From NCBI GenBank assembly GCA_947579605.1, contig OX388307.1:5867237-5931236 (forward strand): DNA of 64,000 nt. The letters run 5' to 3'. The DNA is from Athripsodes cinereus. Lineage: Eukaryota; Arthropoda; Insecta; Trichoptera; Leptoceridae. The position numbers were made by a program, and so were the translations under genes. Below are positions 51,909-63,380 of this stretch, piece by piece. The notes below the pieces were generated by a model. It searched no databases, was not told the DNA's origin, and was given only the letters and a program-made list of their open reading frames with translations. Within the stretch, counting starts at the first letter, position 1; every line of letters begins with the position of its first letter.

Positions 51909-53060
51909 TAAATAAATTCAAATTAAATGCTATTTGAACATAGATATCCTACCCATTTCAAACAATGGTTGGAGACGGCTTGTATAGAGAGATAAATAAA
52001 TATACGTTGATAATGTTTTAAATTTTTAATATTTCAAATTCAGTGGTCACATGTGTATAAAATCATCCGAGTGAATAAATTCGAATTAAATGCTATTTTG
52101 ACCATAGTTATCCTACCCATTTCAATCAATCGTTGGAGACGGCTTGTACAGAGAGATAAATAAATATACGTTGATAATGTTTTAAATTTTTAATATTTTA
52201 AATGCAGTGGTCACATGTGTATAAAATCATCCGAATGAATAAATTCGAATTAAATGCTATTTTGACCATAGTTATCCTACCCATTTCAATCAATCGTTGG
52301 AGACGGCTTGTATAGAGAGATAAATAAATATACGTTGATAATGTTTTAAATTTTTAATATTTTAAATGCAGTGGTCACATGTGTATAAAATCATCCGAAT
52401 GAATAAATTCGAATTAAATGCTATTTTGACCATAGTTATCCTACCCATTTCAATCAATCGTTGGAGACGGCTTGTACAGAGAGATAAATAAATATACGTT
52501 GATAATGTTTTAAATTTTTAATATTTTAAATGCAGTGGTCACATGTGTATAAAATCATCCGAATGAATAAATTCGAATTAAATGCTATTTTGACCATAGT
52601 TATCCTACCCATTTCAATCAATCGTTGGAGACGGCTTGTATAGAGAGATAAATAAATATACGTTGATAATGTTTTAAATTTTTAATATTTTAAATGCAGT
52701 GGTCACATGTGTATAAAATCATCCGAATGAATAAATTCGAATTAAATGCTATTTTGACCATAGTTATCCTACCCATTTCAATCAATCGTTGGAGACGGCT
52801 TGTATAGAGAGATAAATAAATATACGTTGATAATGTTTTAAATTTTTAATATTTTAAATGCAGTGGTCACATGTGTATAAAATCATCCGAATGAATAAAT
52901 TCGAATTAAATGCTATTTTGACCATAGTTATCCTACCCATTTCAAGCAATGATTGGAGACGGCTTGTACAGAGAGATAAATAAATATACGTTGATAATGT
53001 TTAAATTTTTAATATTTTAAATTCAGTGGTCACATGTGCACAAAATCATTCGAGTGCATA
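51909..53060. repeat. satellite-like array: seven 164-bp units
   Basis: The string TATCCTACCCATTTCAA recurs exactly every 164 bases (anchors 51951, 52115, 52279, 52443, 52607, 52771, 52935). The five inner units are almost identical. The first and last are more diverged and share ATTCAGTGG where inner ones have ATGCAGTGG. One position (CTTGTATAGAG or CTTGTACAGAG) reads T,C,T,C,T,T,C along the array, hinting at two-unit amplification. No coding potential. Confidence 0.93.
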
Positions 53061-53984
53061 TATTTTTCTATGAAAGGAAATATCAAAGGTCTTCAGGTGT
53101 CTCTGATTTCTCTGTATAATATTGTTATATATATTAAATTGTTTGCCAATTTCCGATTCATTTGTTCACCACAATGCAGTCACCTAAATAGTTATAATAT
53201 GGTCGCACAAACTGCATTAAGTAGTCACATTTAGTCGTTCAGTCAGTAATTCTGTATACTCATGTTCGTATTTTTTCTCGAGCTATAATTTGAATTTTCT
53301 GTCATTTGTTTATATACTATTCGTTTATTTATATCGATAAATTTATAAGAAAACACCGATGGATATCCGATCGAAGTTTCATGTATATTCCCACTGTGTG
53401 TAAAATGCTTTAGCAAATAAGTAGGATACTACAGTGCTGGTACCAAAAGACGACATTCATTCAGGGGTCTTAGCAATCAATAGAAAGGTATTAGTATTGA
53501 ATCAAGGGTTTTTGTAAAACAATTTCGAAACGTTCTTCCTTGTCTGCTTTCAATAATAATGATTTCATGAACCCCTTCTCCTACGTGCCCTACTATTATC
53601 TACTGTGTACCTGCTGTGTCTTCCATAAACGCTATGGTACAAATAATTTTCGTCATGCGAAGAAAATGAAGTGGACTTAATTGCTCTGTAGAATTTCATA
53701 CTTAAAGATAACTTTTGTCACTCACTTTGAATGCTTTAAATTTTATTAGCTTTGAAGTCAATATTTTCTGCGAGTGTTGGGTTCTATAATAAAATAAGAT
53801 TACATAACTTTTCAATTTGTTTTCATGTATTACGTGAATGCTTTGTAAGCTTCTAATTGATATCTCATTAAACTCAGTCAAATGCATGCGATACAAGACA
53901 TGCAGGTTTAAGATAAAAAAAATAATAAATTCTATTTTTATGTTTTACTAGCACAAATATTTTTTTTTTACTATCCAATTGTTA
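53061..53984. other. stretch without genes
   Basis: Nothing recognised. Confidence 0.42.
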
Positions 53985-54200
53985 CTACTATTTTACCATT
54001 ACGGTATATCCCACGAATGAGGTAGCCAGCAAATAATTCACATTCAATAAACATGCAAACTGTTCTCTTTGTGCCAGCAAAAAAGTAAGACATTCAGAGT
54101 AGGTCGCATACCTCGTCAATGTCTTAGTTTTTTTTTTAAGTTTTTATCTTTTACAGGACGCTTGTAAATTTACGAAAAAGTGTGGAAAACCGATTACAAG
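53985..54200 (-). repeat. SINE-A, nearly full length
   Basis: TACTACTATTTTACCATTAC, GGTATATCCCACGAATGAGG, AAACATGCAAACTGTTCTCT, ACATTCAGAGTAGGTCGCAT, TTTACAGGACGCTTGTAAAT. Confidence 0.67.
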
Positions 54201-54360
54201 CCGAAAGCTTACATCATTATTTTTTGAAATAATACACTTAGGTTAATCTAGTCTACGTCTCTTTTTTATGAAACATTGCTTAGAATAGGATGTAGGACGA
54301 TAGAATAATTATATTGAGTTTTTACAAACTTAACTTTGTTACATATTTCAAATCGTTTTA

Positions 54361-54692
54361 ACCAATCAGACATATCGATTGGAGAACCATGTTTACACAA
54401 TGTAACATTGTGCAAAATATAATTGGAAGAAGTGAGAAAGGTGTCCCAACGCTTACGAATTGGCTCTAGGCTGGCTTTAGTGATCACTTTCGGTGTCCAT
54501 GGACAATGTTCACCAATTTCACCATTCAAGATCTAAGGTCCACCAATCGAGAAACGCTTTATGCAAATCATAGAAGCAACCATCTAGAGCCAATTCGAAA
54601 GCGTTGAGAAACCTTTCTCACTCCTTCCGATTAGATTTTGCACAATGTCAGATTGTGCAAACATGGTTCTCCAATCGAGATGTCTGGTTGGT
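54361..54692. mobile_element. MITE-5 complete element (332 bp)
   Basis: Ends ACCAATCAGACATATCGATT and (inverted) ACCAACCAGACATCTCGATT, with arms of about 120 bp reaching ACGAATTGGCTCTAG and CTAGAGCCAATTCG. Flanked by TA on both sides (54359-54360 and 54693-54694). A small ACAATGTAACATTGTG palindrome sits in each arm. Partial copies: 7483, 11296, 24866, 27273. Confidence 0.78.
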
Positions 54693-56284
54693 TATGTTAT
54701 CTGCTCCAAAATCCGGTTAAAAAATAAAAAAAATAGTTTATATTCTTAACAAATCGTTTTACTTTTCTTGCAAACAAATCAGTACTAAAAAAAGTTACGA
54801 AGTTATATTATTATTGTGATGTGCCAATATTGAGTTTCAAAATTTAAGTACTATTTCATTACAAGTATACCCATTGAGCTCAAGTGTCGAAAATTGACGG
54901 AACTAATTCCAGCGTCAAACGAACCGACTGATACCACTTTCCATTTCCTTTTCCTCCATCCATCCATCCCTTACAACCCCAACACCACTTGACTGAATAG
55001 GGAAGAAATTATAATTATTTTATTTCCCGTGTTCAAATCATTAATTTATTTTTGAGACTTATGTCAATTACTCCTGATAATAGATAATTAATTTGTGGAC
55101 CATTATTGTACCCCGTAAGGGTGTCATAATTAATTATATTACATGATCAATTCTTAATAAGTAGTTTAATGAAGAGATTCGATTAATAATAATAAAAATA
55201 AAGGTTTTTAAAAAAAGTTCTCTTTTCTATTCCATATTCAAATGTCGTCCATTATTTCATATAGACCACTAAAAAATAATTTTTGTCTCAAGAAACATTA
55301 CTCCCGTTTTCCTATCACTTGGACAATTTAATCACATTTGCACAATGTTATAACCCATCTGTTTGGAGTCGCCCTATGATTTTCTTGCCTTCTTAAAGTT
55401 TCCACTCCAGAATTCAGCAATGGTTAAATAACATCTTATATGATCATCCCATTAACATAAGCATTTTAACCTTCCTTTCCATGGATTAGTTACAGGTGTG
55501 TCTAATCCTATATCATCTTAACTCTTCATGCAAGTCTTTCTAAGGAATGGTTCAAGGTTCCCCTGAAGGATGTTTCCAATAACAAAACCCTTCCTCAAAT
55601 TGAATACAACCATTAAAGTATTCCAACTCTTTACGTCAACAATATAATAGACATAAAATGAACTAACAGTTACGTATTTTAGACGTACGTTGTTTTCTCC
55701 GTCTGCTACGAAACTACTAAAGTCTATGTAGAAATTTATAAAAATAAATACAATTTTCATGACATTTCTTCAAAGAATTGCTTCCAGACATTCTGTTGTT
55801 CTCTCGGTGAAATATAAAGAAGGTAGCAAGTCAAAGTATTGGCTTTATATTATCTTTTTGGTCCGGTTTTCTTAAGCAATATGTCTGAAAATCGCCTCCT
55901 GTTACAGGAGAAAAGAACGTCACAGAGTGAGTTCGGTCAGGTCAAAGTTCAGTCTGATCAAAGCGAAATGGACTTAAAGGCCTCAGCAGAAATGGATTCT
56001 GTTGGCTGCTTTAATTTGTTAATGATAGTTTTGTTTATCAAATATTGTAAAGTTATCAGATTAGACGATGTCTAGACATTTTGTTATAATTACTGCTTAT
56101 TTGTTGACTTTAAGCTATCATACTGAATGCTTCAGTTGACAATTAAAATAAATTAGATATTTAGTCCAAATTTAGAACTTCTATTATCTCATGAGGTTAA
56201 AACAAACAGCGATATGTATTTTGCATATATTCAGGCGTTTAGTTAAGTTTTGGGATGAAAATATTGTGTTATTTTAGGAGAATA
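54693..56284. other. long stretch without a supported gene
   Basis: The open frame 55839-56075 (with NRLLLQEKRTSQSEFGQV) lacks splice or family support. The patch at 55540-55620 loosely resembles 44465-44530. Otherwise nothing recognised. Confidence 0.38.
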
Positions 56285-56752
56285 TCAAAAACACACATTA
56301 TGTATGCAAGCAAATCTTAGGCGTATTTGAAGAAGGACGAAATTGGAAAAAAAAGCTGTGGAGACGCAATTGCTGAAAAAAAGGTGGGTAAGGCGAGATA
56401 GAGTGAAGAATGAGGATATCAAGGGAATAATCGGATTCGATAGGAGTGTTGTGGATAGAATATTTGGATATACCTAATAGATAGGAGATTTGGACATACG
56501 GAACGAATGCATGATAAAAAAATAGCTGAAGGGGGTATATTAATCTGAAAAAAGGGTGTGAGAAAGCGCAGACGTCTAAAGCTACGTAGCTTAGTTACGT
56601 AGATCAAATTCTGTGTGATGAGTAAGAGAAATTGTCACGCATGTATGAGAAACTGGATTTATATAGAGAAATCGAAAGAAATATACAGGGATAGAGATGT
56701 GTGGCGTTCTGTTCACTCTATCTACCCCACTTGGGATAGTGCTTGAGGGAAT
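56285..56752 (+). mobile_element. LINE-A RT tail and 3' end, decayed
   Basis: TATGTATGCAAGCAAATCTT (YASE region), GGAGATTTGGACATACGGAA, GGGTGTGAGAAAGCGCAGAC, GTGTGGCGTTCTGTTCACTC, TACCCCACTTGGGATAGTGC, TTGAGGGAATAT. Numerous stops and indels. Confidence 0.68.
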
Positions 56753-57437
56753 ATTATAAAAAATGACACCGATCGAACTTGAATTCTTTTATCTTATCAC
56801 TGGAGTTGCTTCAACACCAGCTCTGGATTAACTTCAACATGAAGTATATTTTTTGTGAATAATTGTATGATTGACTGCCTGAAATTATATATAACTTGAA
56901 ATCACTAAAGTTTTTCATTTATTCAAAACGTTTGAAGAAAATTTAGAATCCTACTTTGGAATCTAAATTATATTTATTATGTCTTATTGTCTTCCATTTC
57001 TCGACTTTCACAGCCCCATCGTCATCCTGTCATTGATAACAGGATCTATTTATTTATTTATAAACTCAGAAGGCAAGTTGATTTAGTAATACTGAAAGAT
57101 TCAGAGAATCGAATTGGACAATAATCGATTCGTTTTAGAAAAATCAAAACTTAAATGTAAATATTTTCGGTGAGTTCCTGAAATGTTGTCAGTCTATTAC
57201 GCACAGAAGCTTATTATTTTCAGTATTGTCAACAGATGGAACATGGTGGAAGTTGATATTAAATTCTTTAGTACCTATAAGACACAATGTTTAATAAGGC
57301 ACTTCCTCAATTCCATTAGGTCCTTAATATCTTTTGTTCGAACTTTTATGCGTTTACATTGTGATAAAACATATTTAAGACTTTTAAAAATCAATAAAAA
57401 AACAATACTGCATATTTTTTCCATTAATGATTATTAA
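56753..57437. other. stretch without genes
   Basis: Nothing recognised. Frame 57183-57437 has no context. Confidence 0.4.
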
Positions 57438-57512
57438 GTTCGAACGCTTTCGTCAAGCTTAAATTTTACATAAAAAAAAATACTTTATAATGTCTAGCTT
57501 GACGAAAGCTCT
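57438..57512. repeat. short inverted repeat
   Basis: GCTTTCGTCAAGCTTAAATT is mirrored by TAGCTTGACGAAAGC around an A-rich loop. Penelope-like palindromes in this window look similar, but no core motif is present. Confidence 0.36.
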
Positions 57513-57519
57513 CCAGTAT

Positions 57520-57632
57520 ATTTATTTATTTCATACCAACATACACAAACAGGCCCAACATATACATCTTTAAAAATACAACAAAACAGGAAATATGAAC
57601 AATGTTGTGCCCCTTTACAGGCGTGTTGTGTC
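57520..57632 (-). repeat. possible LINE 3' end (family H), split by hAT-2
   Basis: TATTTATTTATTTCATACCA, ACACAAACAGGCCCAACATA, TGTGCCCCTTTACAGGCGTG. It resumes after hAT-2 at 58183. Compare 48529-48640. Confidence 0.32.
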
Positions 57633-58174
57633 TAGTGATGTGAGAAGAGAAAATTCTCCAGAGAAATTTCTCGAGAACGAGAAATTTCTCCGAGAATTTC
57701 TCCTCGGATGCAAGAGAAATTTCTCTCCATAATTCTTCTTAGTGGTATTATTACCTTTCGTCCAGTACACTTCGCAGCCAACCTGATTGATCCAAAAATT
57801 TGTGGGGCTGATTAAGGCCCAAATCAGAGGTTATTAACACTTTTTTCCATGTAAGTACCTGCAATTTTTTTTAAACTTAAATATGGGCATGTGGGGTGTC
57901 AACCATCAAGATTTTTTATCAGTTGACAGCACTTTTTTCTATGTAGGTACTTAACATTTTTTTGTTTCCATAATTAATTGTAGCCATATTGCTGATAAAT
58001 TGTCTCAACATTTGTACATTGTTATTGATTGATTGAATAAAGTATTTATTATTATTATACTGTTAAATAAAAAATAAAAAAAATTCTCGGAAAATTCTCT
58101 ACTTCGAGAAATTTACCGAGAAATTTCTCGGTAAATTTCTCGAATAATTATTTCTAGAGAATGCCACAACACTA
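57633..58174. mobile_element. hAT-2, non-autonomous hAT-like element (542 bp)
   Basis: Left end TAGTGATGTGAGAAGAGAAA; right end, read inward, TAGTGTTGTGGCATTCTC. Flanked by GTTGTGTC (57625-57632) and GTTATGTC (58175-58182), 7 of 8 matching. Both subterminal regions are packed with GAGAAATTTCTC palindromes (57650-57730 and 58082-58160), the kind of clustered sites a transposase would bind. No frame inside. Confidence 0.74.
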
Positions 58175-58182
58175 GTTATGTC

Positions 58183-58799
58183 CGATATAAAATAAACAGT
58201 TTTTTTTGTTATGATATTTTTTTTAATTCTTAATATCTATATTTTATTGTCACAGTTTTCAATATTATTTATTTTAATTATGAGCAACTGTTTATACAAA
58301 AACATACAAAACAGATAATCAAGTTATTATGATATTCATTCATTTTTTTCTGTATAAAATTTGATTTTTCATAATTTAAATATTGTATTATTTCTAGTAT
58401 AACTTTGTGAAATTGTATTGTCAAAGATTATTGTGAAATTAAAAACACTGCTTAATATTCTCAAAGTGAAATTATCATAATAAATTTTCAACTGTAGATA
58501 CTCTTGATGATGAGCAAAAGTATGGAAGAAAAATTTAATCGTATAATAGTGAAAATTTAAACTTTGTTTCAATTTTGTTTTAGTATTACGTACCCTTCAA
58601 CAATAGATTGATTCTTTGTTTTGTTTACAAAGGAATTCTAAGACACTTTTAGAATCGATTCGAAGAATCAGTAACCAATATTAATATTAATGATTTCAAA
58701 ATAATTTTACTTGTGCTTTTGTTGTTTCTAAATTAAACTTAGTAAACTTTTAATAACAAAAGTTTAGATAAGTAACAAATAGTTGGAATCTTAATTCTG
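58183..58799. other. AT-rich stretch without genes
   Basis: Nothing recognised. Confidence 0.42.
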
Positions 58800-58986
58800 A
58801 ATTAATGTTTTAATAAGTTTGCGAATGAGTAATTGTGTATATTTAATGCCCGATTTACATCTTTGTCGTGTGCAAAGCTCTAGTAAAAATAGTTCTTCGT
58901 CCAAATCCTCTTCTATTGAGCTTGCTAATGAAGAATTTGTAGTTTTAAAATGTTTAATATCCAGAGATGATTTACTTCTAAACTTT
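58800..58986 (-). other. acidic open segment, doubtful
   Basis: The minus strand is open for about 60 codons to a TAA, with SSLDIKHFKTTNSSLASS and IEEDLDEELFLLELCTR. An acidic patch followed by basic residues resembles N termini of Harbinger-derived proteins, but there is no ATG in frame and no second part. AAAGTTTAG before it could be an acceptor. Confidence 0.22.
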
Positions 58987-59728
58987 TAAGTAAGTAAATC
59001 CAGTACATGGCACCCGATTGTGTCAAAATTTAAAAATAGTTTCAATTTGACTTTCATTAGTATATGATATCATTACCTACCTTATAAATTTTTGATTAAA
59101 TAGAATTTCTAATTAATTGTAAATTTGGTTTGCGTGCTATGATGAAGTAGATTACCCTCCCTTCCCCACAAACACACACATACCTACATACACACCATTT
59201 CGCTTTACAGTTTGACAGTCCGCTTGTCAGTTTTGTGCGTGTAATTATTATTACTATAAATCAAAGTGTAAATATGTATGTCTCAATGCAAATATGTATG
59301 TCTCAATGCAAATATGTCTTGTATACTTATTTTTGGAAATAAGTTATACGAACTCTCTTCTTGTGAGTGTGTCTCGAGTATTTATCAGTTTTTTCAAAAT
59401 GTTTCGTTAATAGTTTTAATTAAATAGCCGGATTGTGTTGTTGTATCTGTATTGATTGTTACGTTATTCAATAAATTATTGTGAGTCTAATATTAATACG
59501 GGAATAAAACTATACTTAATAATCATTTATTTCCCAGAAATATTTGACAACACTAAATATAACATTTTCAAATAGGTATGTTATATTCTGAATACGATAT
59601 ACTTAAAGCTTCTTTACGTATCCAATTGTCACAATTGTTTATAATAAATAGAAAATTAGGTACTTGTTATAAAAAATTCAACTTTTGTCGCATCAAATTC
59701 TTTTAACAAAATATTATAAATTTCCTCA
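58987..59728. other. stretch with promoter-like string and short tandem repeat
   Basis: CAGTTTGACAGTCCGCTTGT at 59209 resembles insect promoter motifs. A 20-bp unit (AAATATGTATGTCTCAATGC) is repeated about 2.4 times at 59269-59318. No exon found. Confidence 0.38.
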
Positions 59729-59828
59729 TTAGTGGGTTCGCCATAAACTTGCAAGTCTTCTTCTACGTGTCAATATAAGTTGGACATTGAAAGTATGTTG
59801 CAAACTTCATCGCTGAAGAAACAAATAT
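59729..59828 (-). repeat. SINE-A degraded copy
   Basis: TAGTGGGTTCGCCATAAACT, TGCAAGTCTTCTTCTACGTG, TCAATATAAGTTGGACATTG and CATCGCTGAAGAAAC keep SINE-A order. Confidence 0.43.
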
Positions 59829-59966
59829 TTATTTTTTATTTATTCTTTACTGTACATTGATTTCAAGCAAATTCACACAAAAATACATTTAAAACAAATA
59901 CAATCATACAATCAATATACAGAGGGCAAGTTTATCGCAGAGGCGCGATTTCTTCCAACTAACCCA
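59829..59966 (-). mobile_element. LINE-G 3' end
   Basis: TTTTTTATTTATTCTTTACT, GTACATTGATTTCAAGC, TATACAGAGGGCAAGTTTAT and ATCGCAGAGGCGCGAT with TTCTTCCAACTAACCC. The hairpin stem is kept with a changed loop. It directly follows a SINE-A piece. Confidence 0.66.
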
Positions 59967-62384
59967 AATATCTTACGAGCACATTTAATTTTCCCTCACA
60001 TCTGTTTTTTGTATAATTATTTTCAACCGTTACATGCTGTAGGTAAACATACTCAAATGGGAGGTAGGCCTGACCAGACCAATGTGTTCCTTTTCTTAAT
60101 TTTTATGAATCTTTTGTCAACTCTGTGTGTGTGTGTGTGTGTGTCTTGGTGAAATAAATAAGAAGAAAACACAATCCGCCTTTCTTACAGGATATTTTGT
60201 TTTATGAATTCTATTATTACTTTCTTGAGTAAAATAAGGTTGAACTCTAGTAGTAGGTAATTATTGTTATTAATAATTTATATTACAGAAATTATAATAA
60301 TCATACAAACTAAGAGATGATATTATGTTATATATTAATGGGTAGTGCAGAATATTGTTGCTTTATCTACAGGCCAAACCAACTAAGTCTATTTATTTAG
60401 ATTTAGAATAATTTTTATCAATAATATTATGTATAATTAATATTACAACATGAAATTAGTACCTATAACCAATATATTAGAAACTAATATTATTATACTA
60501 TTGATTTTTACTCAACAGTTTTCCATCTCTCATACATTTATGGGGTCGTATTGGTAATTGGTTATACATCGGTTATTCGATTTTATTCACGGGTACAATG
60601 TTAGTAAAAAAATCCAAAGTTGTGCTTAGAATAAACCATTATATTTGGTTATATTTTATGTAAATTTAACACATAAAACTTGAAAAAAGTCAAAATCGTC
60701 ACTTGAACTTGAATACACAACAAATAATTTTTCACAAGATTTGCTTGTTTATAAAACATTCTGTTTCATCTTCATATAGAGTGCTTTTATCTATTTAATT
60801 TTTGTGAAATATAAATATTTAACAAGCTGTAGGTACGGTTTTTTTATTTATAAACTTACCTTAGATTTATGGACTTAGTTATTTTCTCCTGTAATGTTAG
60901 TGGTTTGATATTATTAATTTCAACTTATTAATACTACACACTTAAGGGTGAAGCATTGGTTTATATCAGTTAAATAATGTTTAATTTAACAGCACTTGGT
61001 TGTATTAATAGTAATTGAAATTATTCACTTGACAGCTGTCTAGTAGAGGCACTAGGATCTTGTGAAATGCCATAGAGTTAATAAAATATCTGGAGAGTTC
61101 AATTATATTATTCATGCGAAACAATAAGAATTAATATCTGCTATAGTTTGTCTAGACTCTATATCCTCATTCTTATGATGAATATGCTTATAATCCATAT
61201 ACAATAACGAATAAACAAACAAAATAAATAAAACTAAAGTGTTCTTGCCAGAATTTTTTTTTCCATTTTCGAACACATTTTTTAAATTGTGAAGTTATTC
61301 CAATCTATGTATTTAATCAGTTTTTTTTCATTCTTGTAAAAATATAATCAAAATCTGGTTGAATTATACCACTTTTTACATATTGATATTCAAAAGTATT
61401 TATTCAACATTTACAACGTATAAGAAGAAAATCAAAGAAAACAAAAGAAGGTATATACAGTATATTATCAAGGTGCAGACAACTATGTAGCAAAAACTGT
61501 GTCTCGACGCACGGTACAACAAAAAATAATAGATGTTTACAAATACTTATTTCACTTATATACATATCTCTAATATTAGTTGAAATCAAATAATATAAGC
61601 GATCATAAAATAATCCTCGATGCTATTTTTGAGTACCTAATGGTTCACGAAGAAGTTCGTTTCAATTCCGTACGCACAACTTTTACACCGATAAATTTCA
61701 CGAATTGACAACGGAGTATTGCTACTTGTCAAATGTTGCTAATTTTGCATAAGGTTGCATTTGCATAAGTTTTCTTAGTGTCAATTCTAGTCAAACTATT
61801 ACTTCTATGGTTAATAGGTCCTATTCTTCAACAGTTTAACTCAAAGAGAATGATATTAATGGTTAATATCATTTAATATTTGGAGCCGTGTTAAATGTAA
61901 AGATTTCAATGTCTACCTCGAGGCATAGTGCAACTATTTGTTTGATATCAATTCTGGTGAAAACTCAAAGGGTTCAAGTTATCAGAATTTGTTGAAAGAG
62001 ATGTCCAAATTTCCAACAATCTTCACTTTACAAATAATTTTATCAATTTTTTTGATTCCTGTACTTCAGAAACCGTTTGATATATTTCTGTAATGTCTTT
62101 GAAATTTATGTGAATACCTTTTAAGGTTTTGATCAGTAGACGCATAAAAAGTAAGATATTGTGGGCAAGTAATTTGTCTAGTCTTAATTTTTTTATTTAA
62201 GGTTTATTAAACGTTTACTGGCATTTGAAACCACAATTTGAAATTTTAATTTTAGTAATTTAAGTTGTAGAGTATCCAAAAAATACTTTTATAGTTTTGA
62301 AATATTTTTTTTAGGGTCAATCAGTAGACTTGTATGAGATTCTAATATAAAATTATTGCGTCTTGTGTAGGTAAAGTACACATT
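59967..62384. other. longest featureless stretch
   Basis: A GT microsatellite at 60124-60145. No LINE, SINE or MITE from this window recurs here, and no exon is supportable. The AT content is very high. Confidence 0.5.
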
Positions 62385-62505
62385 TCTTCCACAAGGGTTA
62401 CGACGGCCTGACCGTCCCTCTTTTACAATACATCATTCCTATGACAAGGACGTCATAAGGCTAGAAATGTCATGGGAAGAGGTGGCTCAATTGATAGAGT
62501 GAGAT
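62385..62505 (+). mobile_element. LINE-B fragment in plus orientation
   Basis: CACAAGGGTTACGACGGCCT, GACCGTCCCTCTTTTACAAT, CATTCCTATGACAAGGACGT and TCATGGGAAGAGGTGGCTCA correspond to the complement of 62990-63090. Short and frameshifted. Confidence 0.57.
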
Positions 62506-62585
62506 AATGATAAAATACATTCTTTCTAACTATACCATAACTGTAACCGTATATACTTTAGGTACTTTTTGTAAACATTAATGAT

Positions 62586-62718
62586 ATTAATAATTATAAA
62601 AATCTTTATTGCACAAAAATAGTATGCAAGGAGAAAATAAACAATTTTAACTAGAAAAATAAATTTTGCGCAATGGGCGAGTTTATCGCAGAAGCGCGAT
62701 ATCTTCCAACTTACCCAT
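62586..62718 (-). mobile_element. LINE-G 3' end, diverged
   Basis: ATTGCACAAAAATAG, GCGCAATGGGCGAGTTTATC and GCAGAAGCGCGATATCTTCC, AACTTACCC. Only the terminal hairpin part is conserved. Confidence 0.55.
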
Positions 62719-62909
62719 ATATTTATATATAACATATGTTGCCAATAAAGTTTTTTTTTAATTTTTTTTTATTGTCTTAAAAAACAGTATTTCGCTCGTA
62801 AAATAATATTAACAAGAAAAAATAAACATTACAAATAATTACTTACAACTAGGCTCATTATACATAATAATTATATGCTTCACACACATACTTCATTCAA
62901 TTCAATTCA

Positions 62910-63380
62910 TCGCCCTCAACGCTCCTCTCGGGAACACAGGGCAGCAGAAACCAGCATCCTCCATTCAGAGCGTCTCTGTGCCAATTGCGTCACCTCTTTC
63001 CACGACATTCCTTGCGCTTTGATATCGTTGTCATAGGAACGGTGTTTTGTGAAAGAGGGACGCTCGGGCCGACGTAACCCCTGCGGACGGAAGAACAGTG
63101 CTCTTTTTGGCCAACTATCATTAGGCATTCTCAAAACATGTCCCAGCCAGGACCATCGTCTCTCCTGTATTATGGAGATTACAGGTCTCTGCTGGGTGCG
63201 CCGGCGCACAGCATCATTTGTAACATGTTCATACCATTTGACATCCAAAATCCTTCTAAGACACCTGTTTTCAAAGCTTAGTATCTTCCGCTCTTGATCC
63301 TTGGTTAAGTGCCAAGACTCACAGCCATATAGAAGGATTGGGATGATGCACGCATTGAACAAGCGACATTTTGTCCTTGT
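62910..63380 (-). mobile_element. LINE-B RT C-terminal part, intact frame
   Basis: About 150 codons are open on the minus strand to the stop at 62916. In order: FNACIIPILLYGCESWHLTK, ENRCLRRILDVKWYEHV, WSWLGHVLRMPNDSWPKRAL, GMSWKEVTQLAQRRSEWRML and VSAALCSRE. This is the segment after the catalytic RT domain up to the end of the polyprotein, of RTE-like style. The 3' end GAGGGCGATGAATTGAATTG leads to AATTG units (62886-62908). LINE homology begins at about 63380; the ATG further upstream lies in a GT-rich run and is not a true start. Least damaged LINE-B in the window. Confidence 0.85.

Noticed and set aside
51909..53060. CRISPR-like array
   Set aside because: Units are 164 bp and contiguous with no unique spacers; the genome is eukaryotic.
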